A stretch of 64,000 nucleotides of DNA from Planococcus citri (GCF_950023065.1 NC_088678.1:13692580-13756579), one strand, 5' to 3'. Counted from the stretch's first letter, positions 29,286-43,674 are shown. Translations and numbers: made by a program. The notes: generated by a model from the letters alone, not told the origin.

Positions 29286-32200
29286 ACCTCAGTCCAACAA
29301 CCATTTCTTTACAATTTTTGAAAATCTCCTTCCCCCCTCCTATTGCAACCTCTTCGAGTGAATATCTATCCAAATTTTTCAGTAAAATACACCCAAAATA
29401 TTTGATTAAAACTCTATGATAATCCATTCTTAAAACAATGTCAAAATGTTTGAAAAATGTAAAGGTTGAAACAGTTCCAAACATTTCTGAAAATGTTGCA
29501 AGAATTGTAAGAAATCTGAAAGGTCATCAGTCATCACAATTCCAACCAAAAAGTTATTCAACCCATTAATAAAATTGCTTGAATGTCAAAGAAACCCCTC
29601 ATTGTAAGAAAAGCGGAATATAAGAGTAGGTACATATTATATGTAGATGTCTCTAGAACAATCTTCTTAACTGTAATCTTACGTACTTATGTCAAGTACG
29701 TATATCAACATCTATACAAGTATGTTTTGAGTGTTTTTTTTCAAAATATTTTATTTATTTTTAATTTCCTTTGATTCTTGTTTTTTTTCTTTTTAGTTAA
29801 AATTTTGATTTTAATTATTTTATTCTGTTTTAAAAAATTTTGTATTCAAATAAGTATATGTGAATCGTCCCAAATCTTTGAAATATGAAAAGAGAGGGAA
29901 GGGGAGAGGCGAAATTTGAGAAATATAGTGCTCTAAAATCTGAAAAAGTCTTGTTTTTTAATTGAGAATTGTTTTTACCAGGGATGTTTAAAAAAATTGA
30001 TTACAAACAGGTTAAAATTAAATAATGAAACAAGAAACACGTTTGGCAACACTGCACACGATGAGAGAGATGGCTTGACGATCAAAATGTTGGCCATAAG
30101 ATTTGAAAGTCCCACAGCTCAACCAAACGTCGATTCACCATTGCTTATTACCTTAATAATGTACCACTTTAATTTTCTATCAGTGCTCCTTCTTCGGATA
30201 TTTAGCTTTTGAACGAACTATGTACATATCGAGACGATTGAAAAAAATGTACGCTTGTTTGTGGTAAAAATTCCAAAAATCTCGAAATGGGATGAATATC
30301 GACATAACGTCACCTAATTCCAACCCCTGAGAACGATTCGAAATAATTTCCGGTCGTACTGGAGCCTCCAGTCGGAACTCGATATTTCTCCAGCGCTTTC
30401 AAACTTCTCTAGAATGAGTATATAACGACTTGAGTAACTGAAATTTGGGTCATAGACGTAGTGCTACGTCTTGAAATCGATTCGACACTTTTTCCAGTCC
30501 TACTGGAGCCTCCAATGGGTATGGATATTTTTTTTGTGTTTTTACCTTTTTATTCGAAGACGATATTTGGGTACTTATTTATTCTATTGTGGAAATTACA
30601 TATACTGTAACTGAATACTCTTTAACAAAATTCCATCCTCAAACTTCAACGTTTTCTTACGTAGGTAATTTTTGAAACTTTGAATTTTTCACTCCCCCCC
30701 CCCACCTGCCACCCAATTTCGTGGAAAAAATTACTCACATTATCTACCTGAAGAAGTAAGAATCTGTAATATCTCGTAACTAACGTTAAAGAAATTGCCT
30801 ACTCGATCGCCGTGTAAATGACCAGTCGCCAGTGTAACGTGATGTTAATAAAATTGCCTAATCTGTTTGCCGTAAATAATCTCATGCGTAAGTAATTGTA
30901 CGAGTAGTGTGTGTATAGTGTCAAGTGTACTGTCTTCATCTTCAAATTTTACAACGTAATAAATAATAATCAATAATTTTTCATTTCTAAAATATGTTCC
31001 TTCAGATATAAATTCAGTAATAAAATTACCAAATGAAAACCTCATTGCAAACTTTCCACATGTTGAATTTTCAAACGAATATATAATTTTTTAATTCAAA
31101 AGAAAATCTGATGGAAAGTTTTCAAATATGTAAAAGTACCTCGTACATAGAAAAAGGTATAGGTAGAGGCAGAGGTACTCACAGTAGGTATTTGCGAATG
31201 TTGAAACTTGGGTATAGATTTGTGTAAACAAGAAATTTTCTAATATCGATACAAGAATTCGAAATACATAGTATCATTTTATTACGACTTCAAATTTATA
31301 CTTTAAGGCTTGTTTACAAAATAGAGCAATTTCCAAGAATTCATCTGCGTTTCGAGGAAAAAGAAAGTATCTATTTGCGAAATACCATTTTCACCTATTT
31401 ACGATTACACCAGACAACGGTGCAGATTATTCAATGAAGTGGTCGATGCGGAACATCCTCTTAAAACGAATAGCCAGGAAGTGAGAATTTCCTCCAGTCA
31501 TTTCTCATTATAATTGCTAAATTTTTCATCAGTTTCGAGGAAAAGGCACAGGGCGGGTTGATAAATGGCCAAGCAGGAGTTCTCAAAATTGTTATTAATT
31601 AATAAAATGTATCTTTTGGCGGGTATTTTTTACGCTTCGGACGAGAAAGACAGCAAGATGGAGACAAGAATGGGGTTTTATCGCGAATTACATAATATTT
31701 CGTTTCGACGATTTTTTCTGTGTTGTAATTATAATAATGGCTCGACACGTCTGGTTTTCTTATTCGTTTTGACCTAAAAATTTTCCAGTTTTCGAAAAGA
31801 ATGTTTATGTTTTTGACCTGTTTAATCAATTCATCGTGGTATCGTTTTAATGTTTGTTTCGAGCTATAAATGCTTGAAGAAGGGAGGGGAGTTGGAGGGG
31901 TCTCGTTTATGAATGACGAATAATTATGAATTGTTTGAATGGATGGGAAGTGACAGTAATTAAATTACGCGTGATTCATTTTATTATTTTGTTATGAATT
32001 TAATTTTAATTGTCAACCCATAGATGAAAAAAAAAATTTTTAAGAATTTTGCGACGTAATACTTTAAAGATTGCAAAATAGTGAGAAAGAAATGCTAATG
32101 TTTTTCTTTTTTACATAATATTATTATGTACCTACTGTAGGTTTATGTCAATAAGATTTTACCTGACCATTCAGCGTAATGAGAATTTTATCAACTGGAA

Positions 32201-33069
32201 ATTACAATTGTGGAATTTTGTAGTGTTTTCGACAGAAGCAAAAACAAAAATGCCGCACAAATGTACTGCCTGAAGCTGACATATGTAGGTGGATAGTGCT
32301 GTTCGAATACTCGTTTTCCAAATTATATTGAAATGTTTTTTTTTTGTTTTTTTCTTGTTTTGTGATTACGAGTAATTTTCTTCGGCTCGTTGAATACATT
32401 TTGTTGATTAGGATATACCTACCTGTTTGTATTTTTCCCGATTTCTATCAGTGTACTCTTCTAGAAGAAATTACTTTTTAAATAATAATCGATGAAGTGA
32501 TAAGGCGAGCCATGTTGCTTTTGTTTTAGATGTAAACTGTTATTTTCTGTGAAGTACATACTAAAGGTGAGGAGATGGCGGAAAGTCTGCGACATCACTG
32601 TAATAGACATAATTCGGTGTTCATCGAATCCAATTATTTTCTTAATCGTTTTCGTGGCATTTTAACAAATGATTGTCGAACAATAATTGTTGAAAAATGT
32701 TGTTCAGTTTTACCATATTTTACAGTTATGCACTTCGATATTTTATGTAATTTTTGCATTAATGTAGATACTTAATTAGTTTTACATGCTAACATTCAAA
32801 ATTTTTTAAAAATTTATTTTTGCGATGTTTCTTCCAATTCTTAACCATTTTTATCTGTTTTTATAACTTTTTTTGTAACTTTCACTGAATTTTGCCTAGT
32901 GTTGGTGACACAAATTTTCAAAAATTGCACTTATATGGCGTTTGAGTTTATTTTTCAAGGAGTTTTTTTAAAAAAAATTCTCCATTATCATTTCTTTGGA
33001 GCATATTTACTTGAAAAAAATGGATTTTCATTTAATTTTTTTTTATTCATTTAAAAATAATTGACCATT
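29286..33069. other. No gene seen
   Basis: Intron or intergenic-like DNA, alternating AT-rich and CpG-containing stretches, with a C10-type tract near 30690 and two TACTGGAGCCTCCA copies (about 30357 and 30500). No ORF with motif or splice context. Confidence 0.5.
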
Positions 33070-33615
33070 TTTTTCTCTTCTCCGGTCGGCTATACTAATC
33101 TAAATTCCCTTCTTGTCCTAATATTCGAGGAACTTCATCCCCTTTTCATCAATTCTCTGGTCCAGTTTGTCTGCGTCGAAGTCACTATATAACTGTCATC
33201 TTGTACCTTGTCACATTCGCATACTTGGATCGTCCTTAGCCAAGTGCCAATCAGTAGGTGTAGGTTGGATTTTGAGCATGTTGTTCCACTTCTCAGTCTA
33301 TTCAGCGTTTTCTAGAGGTTGTATTTCAGTTTGTTGTCTTGAGGCAACGATTCGCTCATAGAATTGCTTCTTGATACTCTGTTGCAGATTTGACAACGTT
33401 CAACTTCTACAGGAGCACTTAATTCATTTATGTACTTACTGCTCTCAGGAAACTGTGTCTGGATTTTAGCCTGCTCTCTGGTAATTTGTTGTAACCATGC
33501 ATGGGGTGTGGGGGGTTGTGTGTTGCTTCAGTTTTTTCTGCTCTGGCAGCCACTTCACTATGTACCTCCGGTGGCGCACTCCCTGTGAGACAATGCAGAG
33601 TGGTGAGTGGAGTTG
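33070..33615 (-). pseudogene. Jockey-type non-LTR element, C-terminal end
   Basis: On the minus strand LRPTPLTTLHCLTGSAPPEV, then a HPMHGYNKLPESRLKSRHSF segment, then NRLRSGTTCSKSNLH and a CECDKVQ block match, with frame breaks, the end of jockey/CR1-type ORF2 (RNase H end and terminal zinc region). It is the downstream continuation of the RT remnant at 34850-36900, separated by a hAT insertion. Confidence 0.65.
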
Positions 33616-33623
33616 GTCTGAGG

Positions 33624-34841
33624 CAGGGCTGTATACCAATAAACATAAACAGTATTAGTATCAGGTATTGGTATTTAGCATACAGTACCTACCCAAGATG
33701 GTATTGGTATTTCGGTATTTTGTGGATTTTTTTTCAGTAAGTATCTGATATTGGTATTGGTATTGTACCAATATAATACCAAATTAAAAATTGTGTTTTT
33801 AGGCCAACATTTTTTTGGGGCCATTTCAACTCCAAATCTTCAACATAATATTTCAATTTTTAGCAAAATCAAAGATTGTGTAAATTTTTCAGATCCGCCC
33901 TAATAGGTACTTAGGTATAGGTAATGTGATTTGTTTGTAATTTAGGAGAAGCATGAAGTGGTCAACATTAGAGCACTTTTCAAAAAAAATTTTTTTGAGA
34001 AATTTTTCAACTTACCTTCATCAAATTTGAAAAATTCTTATTTCATTGAATTCCTCGTCTTTTCTTATTCTCAAAAGATACCTCACATAATTAAAATCAC
34101 ATAAATCACCGAAGTCATAAAACACAATGTGAGAGGTGCCAACAAGTTTTAGACCCTTCAAAACCAACTTTCCGCTCTATCTAATTCAATTTTGGCTTTA
34201 GGGTTAAGATTTTGGTGTCATTAGTTTTCTCTGTGAAAAAGGAATAGAAATACATTTTCTCCAGAAAAGTTCCGGCATCATTTGAATGAAATTGCCAATC
34301 GGCAGGTGGTCGGAATTAGAGTAGTGGTCGACATTAGGGCACCTTACTATTATTTTAGTATTAATACAGTTTCAACAAGTTTATCGGTATTTTGTAAATT
34401 GGTACTTCATCTGTCTGCTAATTGGTATTGGTAAAACAGTATATGTAAATTTTTTTTAAATTTGCCAGTATTGGTACAGTACACTCTCGATAATTTGAAA
34501 TCCAAGGGGAATGGTCGTTCATTCGGCTTATAGAGGTTTTCGAGATAATCAGTTTCGAGTTATGCAGGTAAGATTTTGAGAGTGTTTGAGTTATAGAGGT
34601 CTTACGAAATGAATGACTTAAGAGATATGTAAGTGCATAAAAGATAGAAGTATGAATTGAAATATTGGAGTTATAGAGGTAAATTTCGACTTATCTGAGT
34701 AAAGTTAACATTGAGTGTTACGGAGATTTCAAGGGGAATGGAGGTTGATTCGGCTAATATAGGTTTTTGAGTTGAAGAGTTTCAAGTTATTGAGAGTGTA
34801 CTGTATTTTGGTATTTATATTGGTATTGGTATACAGCCCTG
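33624..34841. mobile_element. hAT-type MITE with TATTGGTA array
   Basis: TIRs CAGGGCTGTATACCAATA and TATTGGTATACAGCCCTG, with an exact 8-bp duplication GTCTGAGG at 33616-33623 and 34842-34849. The interior near both ends is a TATTGGTATT array; a Tigger-like MITE sits at 34477-34803. It interrupts the jockey remnant. Confidence 0.9.
34477..34803. mobile_element. pogo/Tigger-like MITE
   Basis: TIRs CAGTACACTCTCGATAATTT and its imperfect complement ending GAGAGTGTACTG, flanked by TA (34475-34476, 34804-34805). Internal GAGTTATAGAGGT repeats. 327 bp. Confidence 0.8.
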
Positions 34842-35019
34842 GTCTGAGGCACCCAGTCACCAATCTACAGGCTTCATTCAGGGGCACATCTACTTTTTTT
34901 TAGCACGTGCTGATCATCCCTATGCTGGGCAAGCATTATTCTGCAACTGAGTACCTAACACAGTGCTAGTGCTGATACCTTTGAGTATGAATATAATGAT
35001 GATATGGAGGGATAAAAAC

Positions 35020-35636
35020 CAGGGATGTTCCTTTACATGTAAAATAACTTTTTTTACATTTACACAAAAAACGTGTAATTTTACACTTTTGGTGTAAATT
35101 TACACCAAATATGTGTAAAATAATTCAACCAATCAGAAATCAGGAATAAATGTTGATAACAGTGATAATGCGAAGATTGTGACCGAATTTAAGAACATTT
35201 TGAGTTATTAACACTCTATAAATGAGTATAAAATAAAGTTAATAGTATATTACACATCAAAGGAGGCATTCTTTTTTAGTTCCCATGGTGTGTACACGAT
35301 TTTACATGACTGGGGCGGAGGAAAGTGGCGTTTATCGCCCGCACAGCGGGTGGTAAAGAGCCACTTACCTCCCCCTGTTATGTAAACTAATTAAAAACCT
35401 AGTAATTTTGTCCGGCGTCCGCATTATCACATTATATAGGCCTATCCATATCTAAAATCAAAGAAGATGGGAATTTTTCATTCGAGTTGAGACTCAGACA
35501 AGGTTTAGACTTGGCATAATGCATGCATTGCATTATCATTTGTCATTATCATTTATTCAAGATTCTAAGATTCATAACAGTAATAATAATGTATACATCA
35601 TTTGATTTTTCGATTTTACATGTTTGAACATCCCTG
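35020..35636. mobile_element. hAT-type MITE with TTTACA array
   Basis: TIRs CAGGGATGTTC and GAACATCCCTG, with exact 8-bp duplication ATAAAAAC at 35012-35019 and 35637-35644. Subterminal TTTACAC/GTGTAAA words recur; the centre is GC-rich (GGGGCGGAGGAAAGTGG). Confidence 0.9.
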
Positions 35637-35664
35637 ATAAAAACCCAGGTTTTTCTCATATGTA

Positions 35665-35767
35665 AGGTTTCACCTATAGAGTGCGCAGAATGGGGTCATT
35701 TGCGAACCCAAACAAGAGAATTTGGGTACACAAATGACCACGTTCAGAGCGCTCTATAGGTGAACCT
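35665..35767. repeat. Short palindrome
   Basis: AGGTTTCACCTATAGAG is repeated inverted as CTCTATAGGTGAACCT, with GGTCATTTG also mirrored. 103 bp foldback inside the jockey remnant. Confidence 0.7.
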
Positions 35768-36900
35768 CTGAAGCTGCGTTTTTATCCCTAAAGGCTGATA
35801 CACGCAGGACTGTGGTTTAGCTCCCCATCTGCTACCCACCAGCTTTTGGATAAGGTTTGTTCTAGCAGCCACTTTCATTTTGTTTTTTTCACAGTGTTGC
35901 CAGTAGGTGAGTGATCTATCCAGTGTCACACTTAGATATTTGGGGTGGTCATTGTGATTCAGTGCAGTGTTTCCCCATTGGATGCTGAGTGGTCTCTTGG
36001 CCTCAGTTTTGGAGGTGGAATGAACAGGTTTCTGTCTTAGATGAGTTTGGCTTCAGGTGGTTGGCTCTATAGTATTTGTCGAGTTCTTCTATAGTCTGAT
36101 TCAGTGTGTCTTCCACCTCTACAAAAGTGTCACATTGTGCTGTGGGTGCCAAGTTGTCTGCATCCCATAAAGGAAGCGATGTGCAGGACCTCCAATTGGT
36201 TGGTCATTGGTGTAGATATTAAAAAGGATGGGTGACAGGACACATCCCTGCGGCAAGTTGTTCTTTTGCCTTCTCCAAGTGCTATTCTTCCCATCTAAAG
36301 TCATGTAGAACCTTCAGTCTTTAAGCAGTGTCGTGATGATTTCTGTAAATTTGTAGTCCCTAGTCAGTTCATAAAATCTTGTACCGAAGTATCCAATGAC
36401 ACACTGTGTGAAACGCTGCAGTGAGATCCACAAACACAGCACCAGTGACCTTGCGCTGTTCAAAACCATCCTCTATGTGCAGTGTCAAACTCAGGACCTG
36501 ACCAGTAGGTACAAGATTTCCCAGGTCTGACACCTGCCTGCTAACTGATTAGGTTCTTGTCAATATGCTCAACTACTCGATTTAGAACTGCTCGCTCAAA
36601 TATCTTATACAGATGGCATAGTAACAATACAGGGCGGTAGCTTTTAGGGTCATCTGGGTCTTTGCCTGGCTTCTGGATAGCAATGACTTTGATGTTTTTA
36701 CACAGGTGTTGTATAATTCCTGGATCCAGGTAACAGTTTTTGGCCCAAAATGCTTTATCTGCTCCACGTACATTTTATCAACACTTGATGCTTTTCGTTT
36801 TTTTAGAATTTTTGTTACATATAGGTTTCAGTACTTGCTCTTTTGACCCAGCTTCCAGCTTGATTTCGCTGAAATCAGAATGTCTGAGCTGGAATCGTTT

Positions 36901-39900
36901 TTCATCTGTTATTTGAGATGGGAAAAGTGAAACAAACTGATGATCAATGTGTAATGCTGATTTTTAGGGGTGTAAAAATTTTCTACGTTGATTTATCCTC
37001 CTTGACGATGATGTCAAAAAAATCATCAACTCCCAACCTTCACTCACTTGTTTAAGTCAGGACTTTAGATTAGTTCGCAGCCAACATTTTTCAGCCATTT
37101 GGAGAATCTTTTCTCACCTGGAAAGATGGAGGAAAATTTTAAAATTCAATCCAGCAACGACACTTGAAGGAAAAACTTTTTTTTTGCAGAAGGAAGATTT
37201 TAAGATTACTTTTGTAGTCACAGTTGCTTCTTCTTTACAGGAGAAGGTTGTTAGCATCCCATTTGTCTATATTTATTGTCAAATTAGCTGTTTCTCACTG
37301 ATCTGATGGTATGTACTTATCTTTTAGGGTCTTGCAGGGGTAGTTTCCGTAACAAGTTGTGGTATTATAATTGTTTGATTTTCTCGATAAAAAATTTGAC
37401 CAACCGAACTACTTCAAAAATTCAAGCAGGAAGTATCGAATGTATGAAATTATTTCCGGCCATATAAGTGCGCGAGTAAAACGTTAACCGTCTAAATTCG
37501 TGGGAGTATTCTCGACCAAAATTAGTAATTCTACTCATTCATAGGTATTTGAATTGGCGACGATATCGACAAAACGAAGCAAAAAGGGATGGTTAAAGTC
37601 ATCGTGAAAGCTATTCAAATTAATTATCGTGTATAAATACGCCATCGCAGCTGTTAAAAGAACGGTCACATCGAAGCTAATGAATATTGAATGAAAAGAC
37701 GAAGATAGAAACTATAATATGGAGAGACTTTTGAAATTTGGAAGTTTTCAGTGTCGTTTTACTTGTCATTAAGTTTAAATCAACATATCGACTCGGCTAG
37801 CTCTCAGTGTATCCGGGTATTTTCGAACTAAACATTGGTCTGCTTAGCTATTTATAAAAATTTTAGGTCGAAGATACATATTACAAGCTATTTATATATG
37901 TATAAGTACTCGTATTTAAAAATTCTCGATACCTGTGGTTATTTCCGAGTCACTTGATACTTTCAAGATATTTTTAAAATTCAATTTTTTCCTCTCAAAT
38001 CGCGTATATGGCTACCTATATTCGAGTAGGTAATATTTTATAAAAAATTTTAATTATGGTCAGGAAACGTTCTATAATTATGTTTATACGTGTAGGAAGG
38101 CATGAAAAGTGGAAACTAAAGTATACGTGTGGTGCATAATTCTTTTGAGTTGGCGGTGAAAAGTCGAGTGTTAGACCTTGAAAGGCTTTACGCTTGTAAG
38201 CTTTAATTTATCGTGCCATAAATTCGAGTGTTAAATTGCCCAATTTACAATGATGACTTTTAATATGGAAATTTTAAAACATATAATTACCCCGTTAAAA
38301 GCCAGATGAATGTGCTCGTAGAACGCATTGTACGATTTCAGTACAAATGATATGATATTTCATTCAACGAACAGCTTCGACGACGCGACGATTAGATCCT
38401 CGATTTATGGCTACGAATTTATCGGGGTTTTCGTCTCACTGGGTACCTGCATGGATAATGGGATGGGATCTTGAAAGGGTTTACAGATTGATGAAAACCA
38501 TTGTAATGTACCTACATACTTACCCTATTGAACATCGTGCGAGATATTTGAATCTATTCCGAATAATACGACCGTGTAGATATAGGAATATAATTCGACG
38601 ATTTAATTATTCTTCTGGGCGAAAATTTACAGTTTAAGATTTATTCCTCGCATCGTTGTGCTCAGAGCAGAAAAATATATCGTATTCGTATGTAATTGGC
38701 AATAGGATTTCTTTTATTTTCTTATGTAATTGAACAAGGTGTATTTTTCAAATAAAACAAATCCTTGGCTATGTTGGTAGGTAACGGAAATATTACGAGT
38801 TTTTGAATCTCACGAGGATTATGAATTCCAACTTTGCAGGCACTGTATAGACGAAAACTTTGCTTCGGGTTTACTTTTCGATATATCAAAGCTCGCGTCT
38901 ATTTCGTTAATTTGATTACCACGTTATTTTACCTCATCGCATGATGGAATTTTTACTCGAACGAAATACCTATATACGTATTGATCATCTATCGTAAATA
39001 CAGCTCTATACAAAATCTACTTACTCGAATCTTTAACGAACTAAATGATATTATACTCTACTCTCGGCTTCTAGTTCATTTTAGACCATGTTTATAGTTG
39101 ACTACGCCTTCAAAGATGGAATAAATTAAGAGTACCGTACGTGTATAAAATAAGGCCAATATGTACCTATCTTTCAATATATGGAATGCCCATTTAATAC
39201 TAAATACCTAGTTTAATTCATTTAGCCGGATTAATTTCAAAATTAAATAGCTCTCTACATGTAGAAACTGGAAGTGCATTATTGAAATGTTATTATTGTA
39301 AACCTCATCGTTTGATGCTTCCTAATTCCTATAGCGAATATATTAACCAAATTGTTGGATCTCTTTCCTCGTTCGTCTTTTTATCTTCTGCTCGTGATGC
39401 GTGCAATTCTCAGTCTCAATTTGTGGCTTCTTTAGCTTTCCCAACGATAAGTGGTATTTTAATTACGTATAGTCTAGAGTCGAGTTGATTTTGGAATGCA
39501 TAAATTTTAACTTGAAAGGCAGTTTATTCTTCTTACCCTTTTTCATCGAAGCAATCGTCCTTTTCTTTTCAGAGTTCTTTGATCCGTTTGTTTATTATTG
39601 TTGGTCCAAAAAACACACCAGTACAGACTATAACTGCAAAGTAAATTCCCTTAGTGTGATTATTTTCTCCCATCGATGTCGTAGTTTTCAGTTTAATAAA
39701 ATGTTTATATTTGAGCATAATTTCCAGAAATTTCGGGCGTTCAAACACCATGCTAGTTTTTTTTTGGATGTTTTTAACGGAGGTCTGTGTGTATATAGTT
39801 TTTCGTGAATTTTTAAATTAAAACTGGCGAAATTGTCTTTTTTTTTGATGTGTGGATAGATTTTAATCTAAATTTAAATTGGTCTTGCAAAGTAAACTTT

Positions 39901-41798
39901 GAGTATGTGTTATTTATGTATTGACTTTTTTTCCTCACGGTGATTTCCCCGTTTAATTTTTAATTCTGGTCGGGCGAGTGTTAGCGTAGATGAATTTAAT
40001 GTTTTTCCTTTTTTTGTTTGGTTATGATGGCAGGAAACCGTGGCAGGATGATGTTTTCCTCGAAAAAAAACCGTCGCTAATTTGCTTCATTCGAAGTAGA
40101 TATCTACGAAATAAGTAAAGTGAATGAGATGTTTTGAAGAGTTTTTAAGATAATTGTGTCTTATAATAAAATAACGAATATTTTTTTTGAAAGATTTTCC
40201 AATTAGGTATTGAATTGACTTGAGATTCATTAATTTGAATGGTTCGAGGATGAACCTGCCTATCAAACAAAACCTGAAACCGGTTAAAATTTTAAACCGA
40301 TTTCAAAGGTTTAACAGAGGTCTTTGAAAATTTTTTCTTGGAAACCTTATAAAAATTACTCAACATGCTACAAAAATAATTTAAATTTTCGTAGCAATAA
40401 TTGCTGAAATGTTAGTTCAAAATGCACAGAAGTTGTTCTGAAGTAATGTAAAAAAACCTCAGAAAAGCAAAAAAATCATTAAAAATCGAAAAAAGAGAAT
40501 GAAGTTGTCTTTTATTGAAATTTGTTGAAAAATCATGAAAAATTGCTGAAAACGTCTCAAAACGATGCAAAAACACTCAAAAAAGCGTGAAAATGACTCA
40601 ATATTGCCAAAAAAATATATAAAACTTTATAGTTTGTCTATTGTCTATGTTGAAAAAAAATTGCACAAACAGGGTTGAACTCGATTCTAAACACAAATAA
40701 AAGCCTGAAAATTATCAAGTCTTAGTTACCAAAAATATCTACTCAAAATTTCAGTCTAGTTTGTCAAAATCGAGCAAAAATTGTATAAAATAACGTCAAT
40801 TTCTTTTCCAATTAACTTACAATTAGGTACAAATAAAAGCCTTAAAATTGTTGAAAATTACCAAAATGCAATGAAAATTTGGTAAGTAGCATATGATTTT
40901 TTTTTGGTAAATGTTGAAAAAATGCGATAGGTAAGTAAATAAATATCTACCTTTTCTGGTATTCTTGAAAAAACTTGTTTTAATGCTCAAAATTGAAAAT
41001 TTTCAATACTTTTATTCTATTTGTAGCTATAGATTTGTTCGAAAAATGCTTCCATTTTTGATATTTTTTGGATCTAGGAATGTTTGAGCAGTTTTGGAAA
41101 ATTATCGGTTTGAACGTCATATAATAAAAGATTAATAATAATTAATTTAAAATAGGGCAGACAATTTTCAGAATTTTGATATAATTTCCAGAAAGTATTT
41201 TTAAAGTGAATTCGTTTGAGGGTGGTGGGTGCCCCATTCCTCATTCCTTCTGTGTATAAGCATATTTGTTTTACCCAAATTTGAAATTACGATTAGTATC
41301 TAATAGAAAATTCACATAATCAGTAATGAAAAAAAAATTTATTCAGTATGATGACAGAAAACTGGATTTGTTTTAGAAATTGAGAACTCCGAAATATCCA
41401 CTTTTTATAATGTTTTTATTATTGAAAAATACACAACTGTATGAAAGTTTCAGTAAAAAGTTAATCACGAATAAGTACAACGACGATTCACAAAGTTGGA
41501 TAAAGTTACAGAATAATTCACAAGTAGGTACTTTTAGGTAGCACAATAACTAGGTACAAGTAAAATAAGTCAGCAAAGTAAGAGCTGAAGTTGAACTGAT
41601 GATTTAGCTTACTCAAAGCTCAGTATTTATTGAGAAAAGGGTGTATTGTAATGTAAGATGTGGAATTTTACAGTTGGAGACCGCTTCACTTTTCATGAAT
41701 TGAATTCCAAAGGAGAACTTTGGTGGTCGCTTGTTTTTAGGTGTAGGAAGGTATAGGGAAATTTAACATGATGCGCTTGTTTTTTAGTATAGGATAGT
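36901..41798. other. No gene seen
   Basis: About 4.9 kb, partly CpG-containing host-like DNA (37400-39600) and partly AAAATTG/TTGAAAA-rich DNA (40300-41150). Short open frames (for example 38407-38637, 39485-39808) lack motifs and splice signals. Confidence 0.5.
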
Positions 41799-41872
41799 AT
41801 GGACATTAGGGTGGTTCAAAGAACAATAGAAAAAATTTTATGTTTTAATTTTTTGAGCTTACCCCCTAGAAG

Positions 41873-42366
41873 TAGAGATGTGCACTTTTCAGAAAAGTAA
41901 TTTTGGTGAAATGAAAAGTGAAAAGCTCATTGAAAAGTGTGAAAAGTAAATCGTGCGAGTCTCATTTTAAAGCTCTCTGCAAGAGCTTCAAATTGATGTA
42001 TTTTTTGCCTATCTAAAACACACAAAAAAAACAAAATAATTTTTTTCCACGCAATTAATCGAATAATGGTAGTTTTGAGCCTTTCTAGAGCCTCTAACAT
42101 TTTTGGGTTTTTCAGTTTTGACAAAAATGTAGTGAAAATATCAAAAATGGGTGCTGTATTAAGAAGGTGGAGGAGTGGAGAGAGTGAAACTTGATATTTG
42201 ACTTCATCAATGAGGTCAGTGATCTCTTAGGAGTAAATTGATTGGACACTCGCTTTTTTTTTAGTGAAAACTGAAAAGTGAAGTGAAAAGTAGGAACTTT
42301 TCTTTTCAACTTTTCATTGAAAGAAAAGTACTTTTCACTTTTCACTTTTCCGACTGCACATCTCTA
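41873..42366. mobile_element. hAT-type MITE with GAAAAGTG array
   Basis: TIRs TAGAGATGTGCA and TGCACATCTCTA-type (one change), with exact duplication CCTAGAAG at 41865-41872 and 42367-42374. Subterminal AAAAGTGAAAAGT arrays on both sides. Confidence 0.88.
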
Positions 42367-43356
42367 CCTAGAAGTGTTCCATTTGGTCAGAAAACACTTG
42401 ACAAAAAATTTCAGTTCAAAAAAATAATATTTAGAGGTCGCCCATGAGAGTTAAATGTTGAGAAAGTATGAGCACATCGAGCGAAAACTTCCCACGGTTG
42501 CGCGCTGGGGAACGCAGCGTTGGGTCCCCTCGTTGGATCTAAGGAACTGAATACCAGGTATGGAAATACGCCATTTTTGGTTATGGATTTCGTAGTTTTG
42601 ACTGTGATGTGATTTTTTCATTTCAGTGGTATAATGAAATGGAATCAAAAAAATGGTGGGAAAATGTTTGTTTTGTGTATCAAAATGAATATGAAGTAAA
42701 AAAAAAAATGTAAACCAGGGTTGGAAACCAAAATGAAAAAAATATCGGTTATGGTTTTGAGAATTCGGTTTTGAGCATAAAAATATCGGTTAATTTTTAG
42801 AGGTTATTTTTTTTGCTAAATTATTAAATAAGGTTACGGTTAAGGGTTACAGTTATGACCCATAAAAATAAAGGTTACGGTTAAAAATAAAGGTTACGTT
42901 TTTTTTCATTTGTCAAAAAATCAACTTATTTATACCTCAATTTCAAAAAATACACTTGTGGCGGCGGCAGCTGCAGCTCAAGCCTAGCCGCGAGCCGCCT
43001 AGGTCCCTAGTTTAATTTTAATTAAATAATTTTTTTCAAATAAAGATTCGAGGTATTTCGCAATCAATATCATCTATAACATTTTAGCAATTTTGGATTT
43101 CAACTTCGTGATTTTTTTAAAATTTTCATGTACATAAATACTTGACCTTTTTCTGCAAATTTTAATTTTATTTTGATTGAAAATGTTTTTCAGCAGCATA
43201 TTGCAAAATACGTTGAAAAGAACGAACACAGCAGGGCTGCGGAACGATAAAGCAAAACGGTATCGGTACGTGGTATTGGTATTTCAAATGTGGTGGCTAA
43301 AACGGTATTGGTTTTTCGGTTTTCATCAATTTCTACCTCAAAATTTCGGTTTTCGG

Positions 43357-43674
43357 CAGGGCTTCAAACCCGAATGTTTTCGGGTACGGGTATCGGGTAC
43401 GGGTACAGATTTATTTCTCAGAGGATCGGGTATGGGTATGAAAATTTTAAACGTTCGGGTACAGGTACGGGTTCGGGTATTTTAGGTGAAATACCCGAAC
43501 TGTACCCGATCTATCGGGTATTTGGGTTCAAAATAGTCTCTATCAGGTACGGGTACAGGTTCAGGTATTCCTCATTTCATTTTTCGGGTACGGGTTCAGG
43601 TACAGAAATTGTTGGATTTTCGATCGGGTATTCGGGTATTCGGGTACGGGTACGGGTACGGGTTTGAAGCCCTG
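43357..43674. mobile_element. hAT-type MITE with CGGGTAC array (level 4)
   Basis: TIRs CAGGGCTTCAAACCCG and GGGTTTGAAGCCCTG, with exact duplication GTTTTCGG at 43349-43356 and 43675-43682. The interior is almost wholly CGGGTAC/CGGGTATT. Confidence 0.92.

Larger units (their letters stand above)
34850..36900 (-). pseudogene. Jockey-type reverse transcriptase remnant
   Basis: On the minus strand: NNLPQGCVLSPILFNIY (RT block 4/5), then the damaged catalytic region, then TLDRSLTYWQHCEKNKMK and KLVGSRWGAKPQ (RT thumb/connection). Order is jockey/CR1. The YADD box is disrupted by a deletion, and a hAT MITE (35020-35636) and a 103-bp palindrome (35665-35767) are inserted. The family is the same as the remnant at 53690-54840. 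Confidence 0.75.

Noticed and set aside
38407..38637. 76-codon plus-strand frame
   Set aside because: No splice sites, motif or neighbouring exon.
43177..43667. Gly/Thr/Arg-repeat frames
   Set aside because: Translations of the CGGGTAC array of a MITE.
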